Assembly (NCBI GenBank): GCA_963720675.1
Contig: CAVRGH010000010.1
Location: 1,364,001 to 1,428,000, forward strand
From: JALHSW01 sp963720675
GTDB taxonomy: Bacteria; Actinomycetota; Acidimicrobiia; IMCC26256; PALSA-555
DNA length: 64,000 nt
Direction: 5' to 3'
How positions within the stretch are numbered: position 1 is the stretch's first letter; every line of letters starts with the position of its first letter. The notes under the pieces were generated by a model that saw only the letters and a list, made by a program, of their open reading frames with translations, ran no database searches and was not told the DNA's origin. The position numbers and the translations under genes are program-made. Positions 37,563 to 49,460 of the stretch are shown here, in pieces.

Positions 37563-38603
37563 TCAGTCGTCGGGACCGCTGATCAGCACCTGGCGGAGCA
37601 TGTCGAACTGCTCGAGGCACTGACCCGAACCGAGGACGACCGCGAAGAGCGGGTCCTTGGCTCGGCGGACCATCATGCCGGTCTCTGCTTCGATCGCGGC
37701 CTCCAGGCCGACCAACATCGAACCGCCGCCGGCGAGCACGATCCCCCGCTCCATGACGTCGGCCGCGAGCTCGGGCGGGGTCTTGTCGAGCGTGACCTTC
37801 ACCGCGTCGACGATCGCAGCCACCGGCTCCTCGATCGCTTCGCGGATCTCCTGCGTCGACACGACGATCGTGCGCGGCAATCCGGTGACGAGGTCGCGTC
37901 CGCGCACCTCGGCGTGGAACTCCTCCTCGAGCGGATACGCGCTCGCGAGCTTCATCTTGACCTCTTCGGCGGTGCGCTCACCGAGGGCGAGTGAGTACTC
38001 GCGCTTCATGAAGGCGAGGATCGCCTCGTCGAACTCGTCGCCGGCCACCCGGCTCGACTCGCTCGCGACGATCCCACCCATCGAGATCACTGCGACCTCG
38101 GAGGTGCCACCACCGATGTCGACGATCATGTTCCCGGCCGGCTCGTGGATGGGCAGCCCGGCCCCGATCGCAGCAGCCATCGGCTCCTCGATCACCATGA
38201 CCGGCTTGCGGGCCCCGGCGTACTCCGCGGCTTCCTGCACCGCGCGACGCTCGACCCCGGTGATCCCCGAGGGGATGCAGATGACCATCCGTGGCTTGGC
38301 CCAGCGGTTGCGCTGGTGCACTCGCTGGATGAAGTAGCGGAGCATCTTCTCGCAGATGTCGAAGTCGGCGATGACGCCGTCCTTGAGCGGACGGATCGCC
38401 TGGATGTGGGCCGGCGTGCGCCCGAGCATGCGCTTGGCCTCGGCCCCCACTGCGAGGATGTCGCCGCTGCGCGTGTTGACCGCGACGATCGAGGGTTCGT
38501 TCAGCACGATGCCCTGACCCCGTACGTAGACCACCGTGTTCGCGGTTCCGAGGTCGACGGCCATGTCGCGACCGATGACGTTGGAGTACCAGGGCGCGGT
38601 CAC
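37563..38603 (-). CDS. mreB: Actin-like rod-shape protein MreB
   Basis: The 346-residue actin fold has phosphate 1 MAVDLGTANTVVYV, connect 1, phosphate 2 MIVDIGGGTSEVAVISMGG, and the adenosine motif ERGIVLAGGGSMLVGLE. GTG 38603 (MTAPWYSNVIGRD) gives the normal MreB length; an in-frame ATG at 38654 would add a Pro-rich tail. It forms membrane filaments that direct elongation. It is the first gene of mreB-mreC-mreD-amidohydrolase-mrdA-rodA, so a rod-shaped cell is expected. Confidence 0.96.
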   Translation of the reverse strand: MTAPWYSNVIGRDMAVDLGTANTVVYVRGQGIVLNEPSIVAVNTRSGDILAVGAEAKRMLGRTPAHIQAIRPLKDGVIADFDICEKMLRYFIQRVHQRNRWAKPRMVICIPSGITGVERRAVQEAAEYAGARKPVMVIEEPMAAAIGAGLPIHEPAGNMIVDIGGGTSEVAVISMGGIVASESSRVAGDEFDEAILAFMKREYSLALGERTAEEVKMKLASAYPLEEEFHAEVRGRDLVTGLPRTIVVSTQEIREAIEEPVAAIVDAVKVTLDKTPPELAADVMERGIVLAGGGSMLVGLEAAIEAETGMMVRRAKDPLFAVVLGSGQCLEQFDMLRQVLISGPDD

Positions 38604-38753
38604 GGAGAGACTTTCTGGCTGGGAGTCGGCAGGCTGGGGGCCACGAGGCGCCAAGGCTATGGCCTCTCACGGGGCCGGTCCAGCCGTCTTCTGAGGCTGG
38701 TGTTGACCATGCGCGGGGAGTTTGCCAGCCGCGGACGCCGCGACCCGCGGCAT

Positions 38754-39179
38754 TCAGCCGCCGAGGGCGGGGAAGAACAGTGCGATCTCGCGCTCGGCCG
38801 ATTCGGGGCCGTCGGAGCCGTGGACGAGGTTCTCGCCGGTCTCGAGGGCGAGATCGCCCCGGATCGTCCCGGGAGCCGCCTCGCGGGGGTTGGTGGCGCC
38901 CATGAGGCCCCGGACGACCTTCCAGGTGTCCGGGCCGCCGTCGAGCACCATCGCCACGAGCGGGCTGCGGGTGATGAACGCCACCAGGTCGCCGAAGAAC
39001 GGCTTGTCGCGGTGCTCGTCGTAGTGCGCTCCGGCGAGCTCGGCGTCGATCTGACGGAGCTCGACGGCGACGAGTCGCAGCTGCTTGGCCTCGAGGCGGC
39101 CGACGATCTCGCCGACGAGGCCACGCTCGACGGCGTCGGGCTTGCAGAGGACGAGGGTTCGAGTGGTCTGGTCGCTCAT
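38754..39179 (-). CDS. ndk: Nucleoside diphosphate kinase
   Basis: A 141-residue NDK: LVLCKPDAVERGLVGEI at the start, the Kpn-loop region GATNPREAAPGTIRGDLA, and the phosphorylated His120 in GENLVHGSDGPESAERE. It balances NTP pools. It is a single gene between folC and mreB, 51 bp after folC. Length and all active-site residues are normal. Confidence 0.97.
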   Translation of the reverse strand: MSDQTTRTLVLCKPDAVERGLVGEIVGRLEAKQLRLVAVELRQIDAELAGAHYDEHRDKPFFGDLVAFITRSPLVAMVLDGGPDTWKVVRGLMGATNPREAAPGTIRGDLALETGENLVHGSDGPESAEREIALFFPALGG

Positions 39180-39230
39180 ATCGAGCCAAACCTACCTGCC
39201 CCCCTGGCGAGATCTGGATTCGCCGCCCGT

Positions 39231-40559
39231 TCAGGCGCCGGGGAGCAGCGCGGCCCTCGCGGCACCCACCACGTAGAGGGAGCCGGTGACCACGACCTGC
39301 TCGTCGTCGTCGGTGAGGGCCACGGCGCGGGCCACCGCTTCGGCGACGTCGTCGACCACCTCGACCCGGTCCCGCTCGAGGCCGGCCTCGATCGCCGCTG
39401 CCGCCACGGCCTCGGGTGGGAGCGCCCGCGCGCTCGGCGGGCGGCAGCACACGACGCGGGCGGCGTGCCCCGCCCCGAGCGCCTCGAGCATCTCGTCGGG
39501 ATCTTTCTCCCGGAGCAAGCCGATCACGAGAGTCCGGGGTGAGGAGGGGAACTCCTCGGCGAGCGCGGTCCGCAGCGCGGTGGCGCCGGCGACGTTGTGG
39601 GCCCCGTCGAGGAGCACCAGTGGTTGATGGCCGACCACCTCGAGCCGTCCCGGGGAGCGCGCCTGGCCGAACACCTCCGCGACGACGTCGCCGTCGAGCG
39701 CACGACCGAGGAAGGCCTCGGCCGCGGCCAGCGCGGCCGCCGCGTTGTCGGCCTGGTGCGCGCCGTGCAACGAGAGGAAGACCTCGGGGTAGGACCCGTC
39801 GGGTGTGTACAGGCTGACGAGCCGGCCGCCGTGCGCGAGATCGTTCGTGGTGACGCCGAAGTCGCGGTCCCGCAACCACACGGTCGCGGCATCCCGGGCC
39901 TCGAAGATCGGCACGAGCTCGGGTGACGTCTCACCGAGCACCAACGTCGACCCCGGCTTCACGATCCCGGCCTTCTCCTGCGCGATGTCGACGCGAGTCG
40001 GACCGAAGTACTCGACGTGGTCGACACTCACGTTCGTGATGACCGCGACGGCGGCGTCGACCACGTTGGTCGCGTCCCAACCCCCGCCCATGCCCACCTC
40101 GACGACCGAGGCCTCGACCGCCACGTCGGCGAAGTAGCGGAGCGCAGCACCGGTGAGGATCTCGAAGTAGCTCGGCGCCGCCGGGAGGTACGGCTCGATC
40201 TCCGCGACGAGCACGAGCAGTTCTGCGAGGTCCTCTTCGGGGATCTCCTCACCGTTCCAGCTGATGCGCTCGTTGACGCGCTCCAGATGGGGAGACGTGT
40301 ACGACCCGACCGAGAGCCCCTGCGCGACGAGCAGCGACGTCGCGAGTCGCGTGACCGACGTCTTCCCGTTCGTGCCGGTGAGGTGGATCGACGGGTACTC
40401 GAGCTGTGGCGAGCCGAGCAGCGCCGCGAGCGCCTCCATGCGCTCGAGCGTCGGATGGCTCGCGCGCCGCGGGACGTCGACCGGGACCCCCAACGACTCG
40501 AGGTTGACGTGCGCGTCGAGCCAGGCGCGCGTGTCCGCTACGTCCATGGGCACGTCCAT
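39231..40559 (-). CDS. folC: Folylpolyglutamate synthase / dihydrofolate synthase
   Basis: A 442-residue Mur-ligase-type enzyme: P-loop IHLTGTNGKTSVTRLA, GSYTSPHLERVNERI, VVEVGMGGGWDATNVVDA, ITNVSVDHVEYFG, and LLDGAHNVAGATALR. It adds glutamates to folates and may also make dihydrofolate. The start ATG 40559 is 4 bp after the valS stop, so the genes are coupled as in many bacteria. A second in-frame Met four residues on is an alternative. Confidence 0.96.
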   Translation of the reverse strand: MDVPMDVADTRAWLDAHVNLESLGVPVDVPRRASHPTLERMEALAALLGSPQLEYPSIHLTGTNGKTSVTRLATSLLVAQGLSVGSYTSPHLERVNERISWNGEEIPEEDLAELLVLVAEIEPYLPAAPSYFEILTGAALRYFADVAVEASVVEVGMGGGWDATNVVDAAVAVITNVSVDHVEYFGPTRVDIAQEKAGIVKPGSTLVLGETSPELVPIFEARDAATVWLRDRDFGVTTNDLAHGGRLVSLYTPDGSYPEVFLSLHGAHQADNAAAALAAAEAFLGRALDGDVVAEVFGQARSPGRLEVVGHQPLVLLDGAHNVAGATALRTALAEEFPSSPRTLVIGLLREKDPDEMLEALGAGHAARVVCCRPPSARALPPEAVAAAAIEAGLERDRVEVVDDVAEAVARAVALTDDDEQVVVTGSLYVVGAARAALLPGA

Positions 40560-40563
40560 CGGT

Positions 40564-43146
40564 TCAGGCTTCCGGCGGGGCCAGCTCGACGTCGACGACG
40601 AGCTCGGTTCCCTCGCACGAGCTCGAGCGCCTCGGCTCGTGATGCCTCGCAGATGTCGCCGCGGGCGGCATCCACCCTGGCGAGGGTGCCGGCATCGCCG
40701 CGCACGACGAGTCGGGTGACGGAAGTCTTCAGCGATCGCTTGTTGCCGGTCTTGGCCTTGCGGACCTCGCCGAGCACCGCGGCGGCGGCTGCGAAGACCT
40801 CGGCGTCACCGTCTCCGGCTCCGGCCTGCACCGGCGCGACGTCGGGCCACGGGGAGCGGTGCACCGAACCCTCCTGCCACCACGACCAGACCTCCTCGGT
40901 GACGAACGGGAGGTGCGGCGCGAAGAGCGCGAGGAGGTTGCGGAGCGCGATCGCCGAGCGCGGCGCGGGCTGACGACGCTCCGGCCTCGCCCGCGGCACC
41001 GTCGCCGTAGGCACGCTGCTTCACCAGCTCGACGTAGTCGTCGCAGAAGCCCCAGAAGAAGCGCTCGGTGCGCTCGAGCGCGCGGGCGTAGTCGTACTGG
41101 TCGAAGGACGCGGTGGCCTCGGTGATGAGAGCGGACAGATCGGCGAGGAGCGCCCGGTCGAGCGGCGCGGTCACGGCACCGGGGTCGGCCGCGGCCGCCG
41201 CGTCGACCTCTCCATCACCCTGCCCGATGACCCCGAGCGCGAACTTCGACGCATTCAGGAGCTTGATCGCCAGCCGACGACCGACCTTCATCTGGCCCTC
41301 GTCGAACGCAGTGTCGGTGCCTGGCCGTCCGCTCGCGGCCCAGTACCGGACGGCGTCGGACCCGTACTGCTCCAACAGGTTCATGGGCGTGACGACGTTG
41401 CCCTTCGACTTCGACATCTTCTTGCGGTCGGGATCGAGCACCCAGCCGGAGATCGAGGTGTGTGCCCACGGCAGCGCGTCGAACTCGAGGTGGGCGCGCA
41501 CGACCGTCGAGAACAACCAGGTGCGGATGATCTCGTGCGCCTGCGGCCGCAGGTCCATCGGGATACGTGCGGGCGAACCGCTCGGGATCCGACTCCCAGC
41601 CGCATGCGATCTCGGGGGTCAGCGACGACGTCGCCCAGGTGTCCATGACGTCGGGATCCGCGAGGAAGCCGCCGGGCGCGCCGCGCTGGTCTTCGGTGAA
41701 CCCGTCGGGCACGTCGGTCGACGGGTCGACGGGCAACCGGTCCTCGGACGGGACCAGCGGAGTGTCGTACTCGGGCGCGCCGCTCGCGTCGAGTCGGTAC
41801 CAGACCGGGAACGGCACGCCGAAGAACCGTTGGCGGCTGACGAGCCAGTCGCCGTTCAGCCCCTCGACCCAGGAGACGTACCGCGCCCGCATGTAGTCGG
41901 GATGCCACTGCAGCTCGCTCCCCCGCTCGAGCAGCCGTTCGCGCAACGGCACGTCGCGCCCGCCGTTGCGGAGGTACCACTGGCGGGTCGTCACGATCTC
42001 GAGCGGGCGATCGCCCTTCTCGTAGAACTTCACCGCATGGGTGATCGGCCGCGGATCGCCGATGAGGTCGCCCGACTCCCCGAGCATCTCCACGATCTCG
42101 CGCTGCGCCTGCTTCACGGTCTTCCCGGTGATGCGCCCCCACGCCTCGCCGGCCGCGTCGTCGAGGTCGACCGGCGGGTCGGCCTGGATGCGACCGTCCC
42201 AGCCGAGGATCGAGCGGGTCGGCAGCTGCAGCTCCCGCCACCAGATCACGTCGGTGAGGTCCCCGAACGTGCAGATCATCGCGATCCCGGAACCCTTCTC
42301 CGGGTCTGCGAGCTCGTGCGCGACCACGGGGACCTCGACACCGAACAGCGGAGTGCGCACCGTCGTGCCGAACAACGGCGTGTAGCGCTCGTCGCCCGGG
42401 TGCGCGACCAGGGCAACGCAGGCAGGGATCAGCTCGGGGCGCGTCGTCTCGATCTCGACCGCCGCGCCGCCATCGGGCCGCCCGAACGCCACCTTGTGGT
42501 ACGCACCCGGCAGCTCGCGATCCTCGAGCTCGGCCTGCGCGACCGCGGTACGGAAGTCGATGTCCCAGAGCGTCGGCGCCTCCGCCTGGTACGCCTCACC
42601 GCGCGCGAGGTTCCGGAGGAACATCCGCTGTGAGACCGCCTGGGCACCGGCGCCGACCGTCGTGTACGTGAGCGACCAGTCGACGGAGAGCCCGAGGTGT
42701 CGCCACAGCTCCTCGAACTTCTGCTCGTCCTCGGCGACCAGGCGGTCGCAGAGCTCGACGAAGTTCCGACGCGAGATCGACAGTGCGTGCTTCGGCACGT
42801 CGGCGGGGGGCTCGAAGGCGGGATCGTACGGAAGGCTCGGGTCGCAACGGACACCGAAGTAGTTCTGGACCCGACGTTCGGTCGGCAGGCCGTTGTCGTC
42901 CCAACCCATCGGGTAGAAGACGTCGCGTCCGCACATGCGCTGGTAGCGGGCGATCGTGTCGGTGTGCGTGTACGAGAACACGTGCCCGACGTGCAGCGAC
43001 CCACTGACCGTCGGCGGCGGGGTGTCGATGGAGTAGACGTCGGCGCGGTCGCGGGTGCCGTCGAAGCGATGCGTGCCCGCGGACTCCCACCGGGCACTCC
43101 ACGTGTCCTCGAGCCCGTCGAGGGTCGGCTTCTCGGGCGCCACCAT
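40564..43146 (-). CDS. valS: Valyl-tRNA synthetase, three frame breaks
   Basis: A complete ValRS of about 860 residues spread over frames. The first frame has PPPTVSGSLHVGHVFSYTHT (HIGH motif) and the editing domain. At about 41562 one extra base separates ARTYP from MDLRPQAHEIIRTWLF. The second frame holds KKMSKSKGNVV. Near 40954 an extra base separates SARAAL from AIALRNLLALFAPHLPFV. Near 40607 another precedes the end TELVVDVELAPPEA, whose TGA is at 40564. All three repairs remove one base in a G/C or A run, and the motifs are intact, so sequence error is the best reading. Confidence 0.92.
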
Positions 43147-43155
43147 CGTTCGAGT

Positions 43156-44435
43156 CTACGGAAGCCCGCCCTCCGGCCCCGGAGTCGTGCGGTCTCGGGA
43201 TCGCGTCCCGTCCCGGCGTTCCTCGCGGCGCAGGAGCGCGAGCGCGTGAGGGGAAGAGCAGCACGGAGAGCATCCCCGCGGCGACGAGTGACGCCGCGTT
43301 GATGGGCGAACCTCGCCGATCGACACGCCCAGGGTCGTCGCGACGACGATGAACGAGAGCGACGTCGACTGCATCAGCGCGAGGCGACGACCTGGGTCCG
43401 GGAGACGTCCTTGCGGAGGAGCAGCGCCGGCACGCCTCGCACGACGAGCAGCAGGCCGAGGAAGACGAGGGATCCGCAGGATGGTGGACGCATCGGAGAA
43501 CAGCTCTTCGACCGGGAACGCGATGCCGGTCGACACGAAGAACACCGGGATGAAGAACGCGAACCCGATGCCCTCGAGCTTGTGCCGGAAGTGCCCGAAG
43601 TCCGCGTCGCGCTCGTCGTCGGTCAGCACCGAGAGCAGCGCACCGGCCATGAAGGCGCCGAGGATCGCGTCGAGGCCGAGGACGCCGGTGACGACGAGCA
43701 ACGCGAGCATCGAGGAGGACGGCGACGCGGATCCGGATGTGAGACGAGCTGTCCTGGAGCCGGTAGAGCGACCGCGTGCAGCCGCTGGACGTGCGACGCG
43801 CGCACGGCGAGCACGCGCGACGCACCAGCACCGTGAGCACGAGCACGACGAGCTCATCACGGTAGACGAACGGGTCGGCCGAGCCCGAGACCAGAGAAGA
43901 ACAGCGAGAGCAGGACGATGGAGCCGAACTCGGCCACCGAGCAGGCGACCATCACGAAGTGCCGAACTGGGTGTCGAGCTCCGCCGCGTCCTTGAGCACC
44001 GGGATGACGATGCCGAGCGACGTCGCGGTGAGGACGATCCCGATGAACAGCGGATCGACGATCGACATCGGCGACCTCGAGCGGCAACGTCAGCAGGATC
44101 GCCGAGCACCGTGGAGAGCACGAACGCGCTGCAGACCCGAGCTTGCAGCGGCCGACCGCTTGATGATGTCGAAATCGAGCTCGAGGCCCGCCAGGAAGAG
44201 CAGGAACGCGACGCGGAGCTTGGCTGCGACGCGTATCGATCTCGTCGGCCGGGTCGAGGAGGTCGAGGAGCGCGGGCTCGAGGAGGATCTCGGCGAGGAT
44301 CTCCGACCACCGACGGCGGGAGCGGGAGCCGCGGAGCGAGTGCGAGCAGCAGCGAGGATCGCGACCGCGTACGACCATCACGATCAAGACGCCGTCGAAG
44401 TCCACGGCGCGCTCGGCGCCGAGGATCAGGTGCAC
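43156..44435 (-). pseudogene. Cation/proton antiporter (CPA2-like), many frame breaks
   Basis: Antiporter pieces are recognisable in all three frames, in the right order. They are VHLILGAERAVDFDGVLIVM (start GTG 44435), EILAEILLEPALLDLLDP, VACSVAEFGSIVLLSLFFSG, VTGVLGLDAILGAFMAGALL, FRHKLEGIGFAFFIPVFFVS, STSLSFIVVATTLGVSIGEV and INAASLVAAGMLSVLLFP. A full gene would be about 425 residues with 12 or so helices. At least eight single-base breaks lie within 1.28 kb, far more than in neighbouring genes. Either it is a true pseudogene or this stretch was read badly. It starts 12 bp after clpX and ends just before valS. Confidence 0.7.
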
Positions 44436-44446
44436 CGCGGGTGGAG

Positions 44447-45703
<1,257 letters not shown>

Positions 45704-45741
45704 GGTGCCTCCCCCCGAGCTGTGCCATCCGGACCGGCGAC

Positions 45742-46377
45742 CTAGCTCACACCCGCCGCCACCGCGACGGCGGCGAGCTCGCGGTTCGTGATCACCTCGT
45801 CGATGATGCCGTACTCCTTGGCCTCCGGCGCGCTCATGATGAAGTCGCGGTCGGTGTCCGTGCTCACCTTCTCGATCGACTGACCGGTGTGGTGGGCGAG
45901 GAGGTTGTCGAGGAGCTCGCGCATCCGCACGATCTCCTTGGCCTGGATCTCGATGTCGACGGCCTGGCCCTGCGCACCACCGTGGGGCTGGTGGATGAGG
46001 ATCCGAGCGTGCGGGAGCGCGTAGCGCTTGCCCGGAGCACCGGCGGCGAGGATCACCGCGGCCGCGGAGGCAGCCTGGCCGACACAGATCGTCTGGATGT
46101 CGGGCTTGATGAACTGCATCGTGTCGTAGATCGCGAACAGCCCGGTGATCTCGCCACCCGGCGAGTTCACGTAGATCGAGATGTCCTTCTCCGGGTCGTC
46201 GCTCTCCAGGTGCAGGAGCTGGGCGACGAGCAGGTTGGCGACGGCGTCGTCGACCGGCGTGCCCAGGAAGATGATGCGCTCCTTGAGGAGCCGCGAGTAG
46301 ATGTCGAAGGCGCGCTCACCGCGGTTCGTCTGCTCGATGACGGTGGGGACGAGGTAGTTGTGGATCGGCTCGCTCAC
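45742..46377 (-). CDS. clpP: ATP-dependent Clp protease proteolytic subunit ClpP
   Basis: A 211-residue serine protease: nucleophile in VGQAASAAAVILAAG, catalytic His in HARILIHQPHGGAQG, and ERIIFLGTPVDDAVANLLVA at the start of the fold. It forms the double-heptamer chamber. The start overlaps the trigger-factor stop by four bases (ATGA at 46374-46377). Actinobacteria often have two clpP genes in tandem; only one is here. Confidence 0.97.
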   Translation of the reverse strand: MSEPIHNYLVPTVIEQTNRGERAFDIYSRLLKERIIFLGTPVDDAVANLLVAQLLHLESDDPEKDISIYVNSPGGEITGLFAIYDTMQFIKPDIQTICVGQAASAAAVILAAGAPGKRYALPHARILIHQPHGGAQGQAVDIEIQAKEIVRMRELLDNLLAHHTGQSIEKVSTDTDRDFIMSAPEAKEYGIIDEVITNRELAAVAVAAGVS

Positions 46378-47794
46378 GGGGTCGGCTCCTGTTCCTCTGC
46401 TGCTGCTACGTCTGCTTCGGCGGGGGTGGTGTCGTCGTCTTCGGGAGCGGGGTCCAGATCGGGGAGGGTGAGGTCGACGGGGTTGCCGGCTTCGTCCACG
46501 ACCGAGGCATGGTCGACCAGGTACTCGACGGCCTTGCCCCGGGCGAGATCCGATCGTACCGCCTCCAACGCGCCCCTCTGTTCAAGATCCTTGCGGACCT
46601 TCGCGGGCTTCTCCTCGAAGCGCTCCGCGAGGCGCGCGATCTCGGCGTCGACGTCCTCGTCGCTCGCCTCGATGGACTCCTGGGCGACGACGGCACGCAG
46701 CGCGAGGTCGGCCCGGACCGCCTTGGCGCATCCTTCGCGCAAGCCGGCGACGAAGGTCTCCTGGTCCTGCCCGGTCGCCTCGAGGTACTGCATGATGTTG
46801 ATGCCCTGGGGCTCGAGGCGGTGCTGGAGGTCGTGCAGCCTGCGCTCCATCTCCTGCGCCACGAGCGGCTCCGGCGCCTCGATCGTCACGAGATCCGCGG
46901 AGGCCTCGAGCACCTTGTCGCGCACCGCCAGCTGCGCCTGCACCTTGGCGTACATCTCGAGCCGGTTGCGTGCGTCGCCGCGCAGCTCCTCGATCGTGTC
47001 GAACTCGCTGACCTCCGAAGCCCACTCGTCGTCGGCGTCGGGGAGCACCTTCTTCTTCGCGTCCTTCACGAGCACTCGGAACGACACCGCGGTCGGCGTG
47101 GTCTCACCCTCGTCGGCGGGCGCGCCCCGGGCAGCTCGTCGTCGAACTCGAGGATGTCTCCGGGCTTCTTCCCGCGCAGCTGCTGGTCGAGCTGCTCGAC
47201 GACCGATCCCGACCCGACCTCGTAGAGGAAGTCCGTCGCGCTCAGCGCGTCGACGGGCTCGCCGTCGACGGAGCCCTTGATGTCGATCTGTGCGTAGTCG
47301 CCGTCGGTCAAGGGGTTCGAGGAGTCCTCGAGGTCGGCGAAGCGCTCACGCAGGGCGTCGATCTGTTCGTCGATCGCCTCATCGTCGACTGCCGGGCTCG
47401 GTACCTCGACGGTGAGCGCGTCGTAGCCGGACACCTGGACGATCGGGCGCACCTCGACGACGGCGTCGAACTCGACGTCGCCGTCTTCCTCGCCCGCGGT
47501 GATGTCGATCTCGGGCGGCGCGATGACGTCGATGTCCTCGGCCTGCACCGCGTCGGCGTAGTACTCGGGCAGCGCGTCGCGCAGGGCCTGCTCGCGGGCC
47601 ACGCCCGTGCCGAGGCGGGCCTCCAGGAGCTGCCGGGGCGCCTTGCCGGGGCGGAAGCCCGGCATCTTGACCTCACGCGCCAGCTTGCGGAACGCGGCGT
47701 CGATGGCCTTCTCGAACTCCTGGGCCGGGACGGCGATCTTCAGCCGGACCTTGTTGTCCTCGAGTGGTTCGACGGTGGTGGTGAGACTCGACAT
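46374..47794 (-). CDS. tig: Trigger factor, one base missing near 47129
   Basis: About 474 residues in two frames. The first has the ribosome-binding signature GFRPGKAPRQLLEARLG (from the full FRxGKxP motif) and ends at EFDDELPG. Adding one base in the G run near 47129 continues APADEGETTPTAVSFRVLVKD into the chaperone domain and an acidic C-terminal tail. The PPIase domain includes DGDYAQIDIKGSVDGEPVD. It is the first ribosome-bound chaperone. ATG 47794 (MSSLTTTVEPLEDNK) fits the family. The break is probably an error. Confidence 0.92.
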
Positions 47795-47908
47795 ACGGGG
47801 AAGTTGAGGATACCCGGGCCCCTCGTGCCTTCCTCGCATGGAGTCCGACGGGCCCATCGGACGAAGGTTGGGAGCAACCGCGGGCGCGCGCCGTAACCTG
47901 GGTGGCTT

Positions 47909-47982
47909 CGGGGAGTGGCGCAGCTCGGTAGCGCACCTGCTTTGGGGGCAGGGGGTCGGGGGTTCAAATCCCCCCTCCCCGA
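47909..47982 (+). tRNA. tRNA-Pro(TGG)
   Basis: Acceptor CGGGGAG with CTCCCCG, D stem GCGC/GCGC, anticodon stem CCTGC/GCAGG with loop TTTGGGG (anticodon TGG), and T arm GGGGGTTCAAATCCCCC. CCA not encoded. A -10-like TAACCT lies at 47894-47899. A short hairpin GGAGC-CTCG-GCTCC at 47986-47999 separates it from tRNA-Gly, perhaps a processing signal. Confidence 0.97.
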
Positions 47983-48001
47983 CTGGGAGCCTCGGCTCCA
48001 C

Positions 48002-48072
48002 GCGGGTGTAGCTCAATGGCAGAGCCTCAGCCTTCCAAGCTGATGACGCGGGTTCGATCCCCGTCACCCGCT
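48002..48072 (+). tRNA. tRNA-Gly(TCC), attachment-site tRNA
   Basis: Acceptor GCGGGTG with CACCCGC, D stem GCTC/GAGC, anticodon loop CTTCCAA (anticodon TCC), and T arm GCGGGTTCGATCCCCGT. CCA not encoded; 71 nt. From anticodon position 34 to the 3' end the sequence is duplicated at 51052, so this intact copy is the left end of an integrated element. Confidence 0.97.
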
Positions 48073-48075
48073 CTC
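48034..48075 (+). repeat. attL: 42-bp direct repeat, left copy
   Basis: Identical to 51052-51093. It starts at the first anticodon base of tRNA-Gly and extends three bases past the discriminator, so integration rebuilds the complete tRNA. Confidence 0.9.
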
Positions 48076-48100
48076 ATTTTTCAGGCGTCGCGTGGCCGGC

Positions 48101-48139
48101 GTGCCACATCGTGCCACAACGGACGTCACGACGTGCCAC
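48101..48139 (+). other. Cluster of GTGCCAC repeats next to attL
   Basis: GTGCCAC occurs at 48101, 48111 and 48133, between attL and the integrase. Further copies are at 50428 and 50922, with GTGCCAG at 50933 near attR. The 10- to 11-bp helical spacing of the pairs fits integrase arm-type binding sites. Inference from pattern only. Confidence 0.5.
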
Positions 48140-48184
48140 CGGGCGTCCCGCTCGCACGATGGAGACGCTCGACCAGGGAGGCCG

Positions 48185-49271
48185 ATGAGCCGGCGAGCGC
48201 CAACCGTGGGGCAGCGTTCGTCGATTGCCGTCCGGTCGCTTCCAGGTGCGCTACCGGGTCGACGGCGTGATGCACGCGCGCCGCGGACTTCGCGACCAAG
48301 CGCGAGGCCGACGCGTTCCTCGCGGAGACGCGCGTCGAGATCGATCGGGGCACGTGGGTCGATCCGGTCGCGGGGCAGCATCACGCTGCGCGACTACTCG
48401 AGCCGCTGGCTCGCCGAGCGGGTGCAGCTGCGACCGCGCACCCGGGAGCTCTACGAGGGCCTGCTGCGGCTGCACATCCTGCCGGTGCTCGGCGACTCGC
48501 TGCTCGTCGACCTGACGCCGGCGCGCGTCCGGGCCTGGCACGCCGACGCACCTCGAGGCCGGCACACGCCGGGACCGTCGACGACGGCGAAGGCGTACCG
48601 GCTGCTGCGCACGATGCTCGGCACCGCAGTCGAGGACGGGATCCTCGATGCGCAACCCGTGCATCCTGAAGGGCGCGGGCACGGAGCGGCCACCGGAGCG
48701 ACCGTCGCGACGATCGAGCAGGTCTACGCGCTCGCCGACGCGATCGAGCCGCAGTTCCGCGTGCTCGTGCTCACGGCGACCTTCACCGGGCTCCGGCTCG
48801 GCGAGCTGCATCGGCGCTGCGACGCACGAACCTCGACCTGCTGCACGCAACCGTCCGGGTCGTCGAGCAGATCCAGGAGCTCGACGACGGCACACGCCAC
48901 CTCGGCCCGCCGAAGTCCGACGCCGGCGTGCGCACCGTCGCGATCCCCAAGGTCGCTCGTGCCCGAGCTCGAAGCGCACCTCGCCCGGTTCTCGGCGCCA
49001 GGAGCGGACGGACTGGTGTTCCCCGGCACGACGCCACCAGCCGATGCGACGAGGCGACGCTGCAGCGGGCTTGGTACCGCGCACGACACGCTGGTCGGCC
49101 TCGAACGACTTCCACTTCCACGATCTGCGGCACACCGGGAACACGCTCGCGGCAGCGACCGGCGCGAGCACGAAGGAGCTCATGGCGCGCATGGGCCACG
49201 CGTCAGCGCGCGCAGCGCTGATCTACCAGCACGCGGTCCGAGAGCGCGACATCGCGATCGCCGGCGCCTGA
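48185..49271 (+). pseudogene. int: Tyrosine-type integrase, several frame breaks
   Basis: Pieces in order across frames are MSRRAPTVGQRSS (ATG 48185), PSGRFQVRYRVDGVMHARR, LRDYSSRWLAERVQLRPRTR (SAM-like core-binding domain), LVDLTPARVRAWHA, FTGLRLGEL with the first catalytic Arg, FHFHDLRHTGNTLAAA with the HxLRH motif, and MGHASARAALIYQHA with the catalytic Tyr. All catalytic residues survive, but about six changes of frame are needed. An intact version would have about 360 residues. It would catalyse integration at the tRNA-Gly site. Decay and sequence error cannot be separated here. Confidence 0.8.
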
Positions 49272-49460
49272 GCGACGCGATCGAACGTGTCCTCTCGGAA
49301 CCCACTGCCGAATCCAGTGCAACTGCGGCTACTCGAAACGCAGATCGCTCGACGTCGTCCTGCGGACAGGCCCTCGCAACGTGGCTGACCCCGGTGATCA
49401 TGCTCAGCCAGTCGACTCGGCAACACTGCCCCGCGAGAAGATCCTGGAGAGCACCCACGC

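Noticed and set aside
47795..48067. Minus-strand frame upstream of trigger factor that looks protein-like (GGFEPPTPCPQ...)
   Set aside because: It is the antisense of tRNA-Pro and tRNA-Gly, a well-known false protein pattern.
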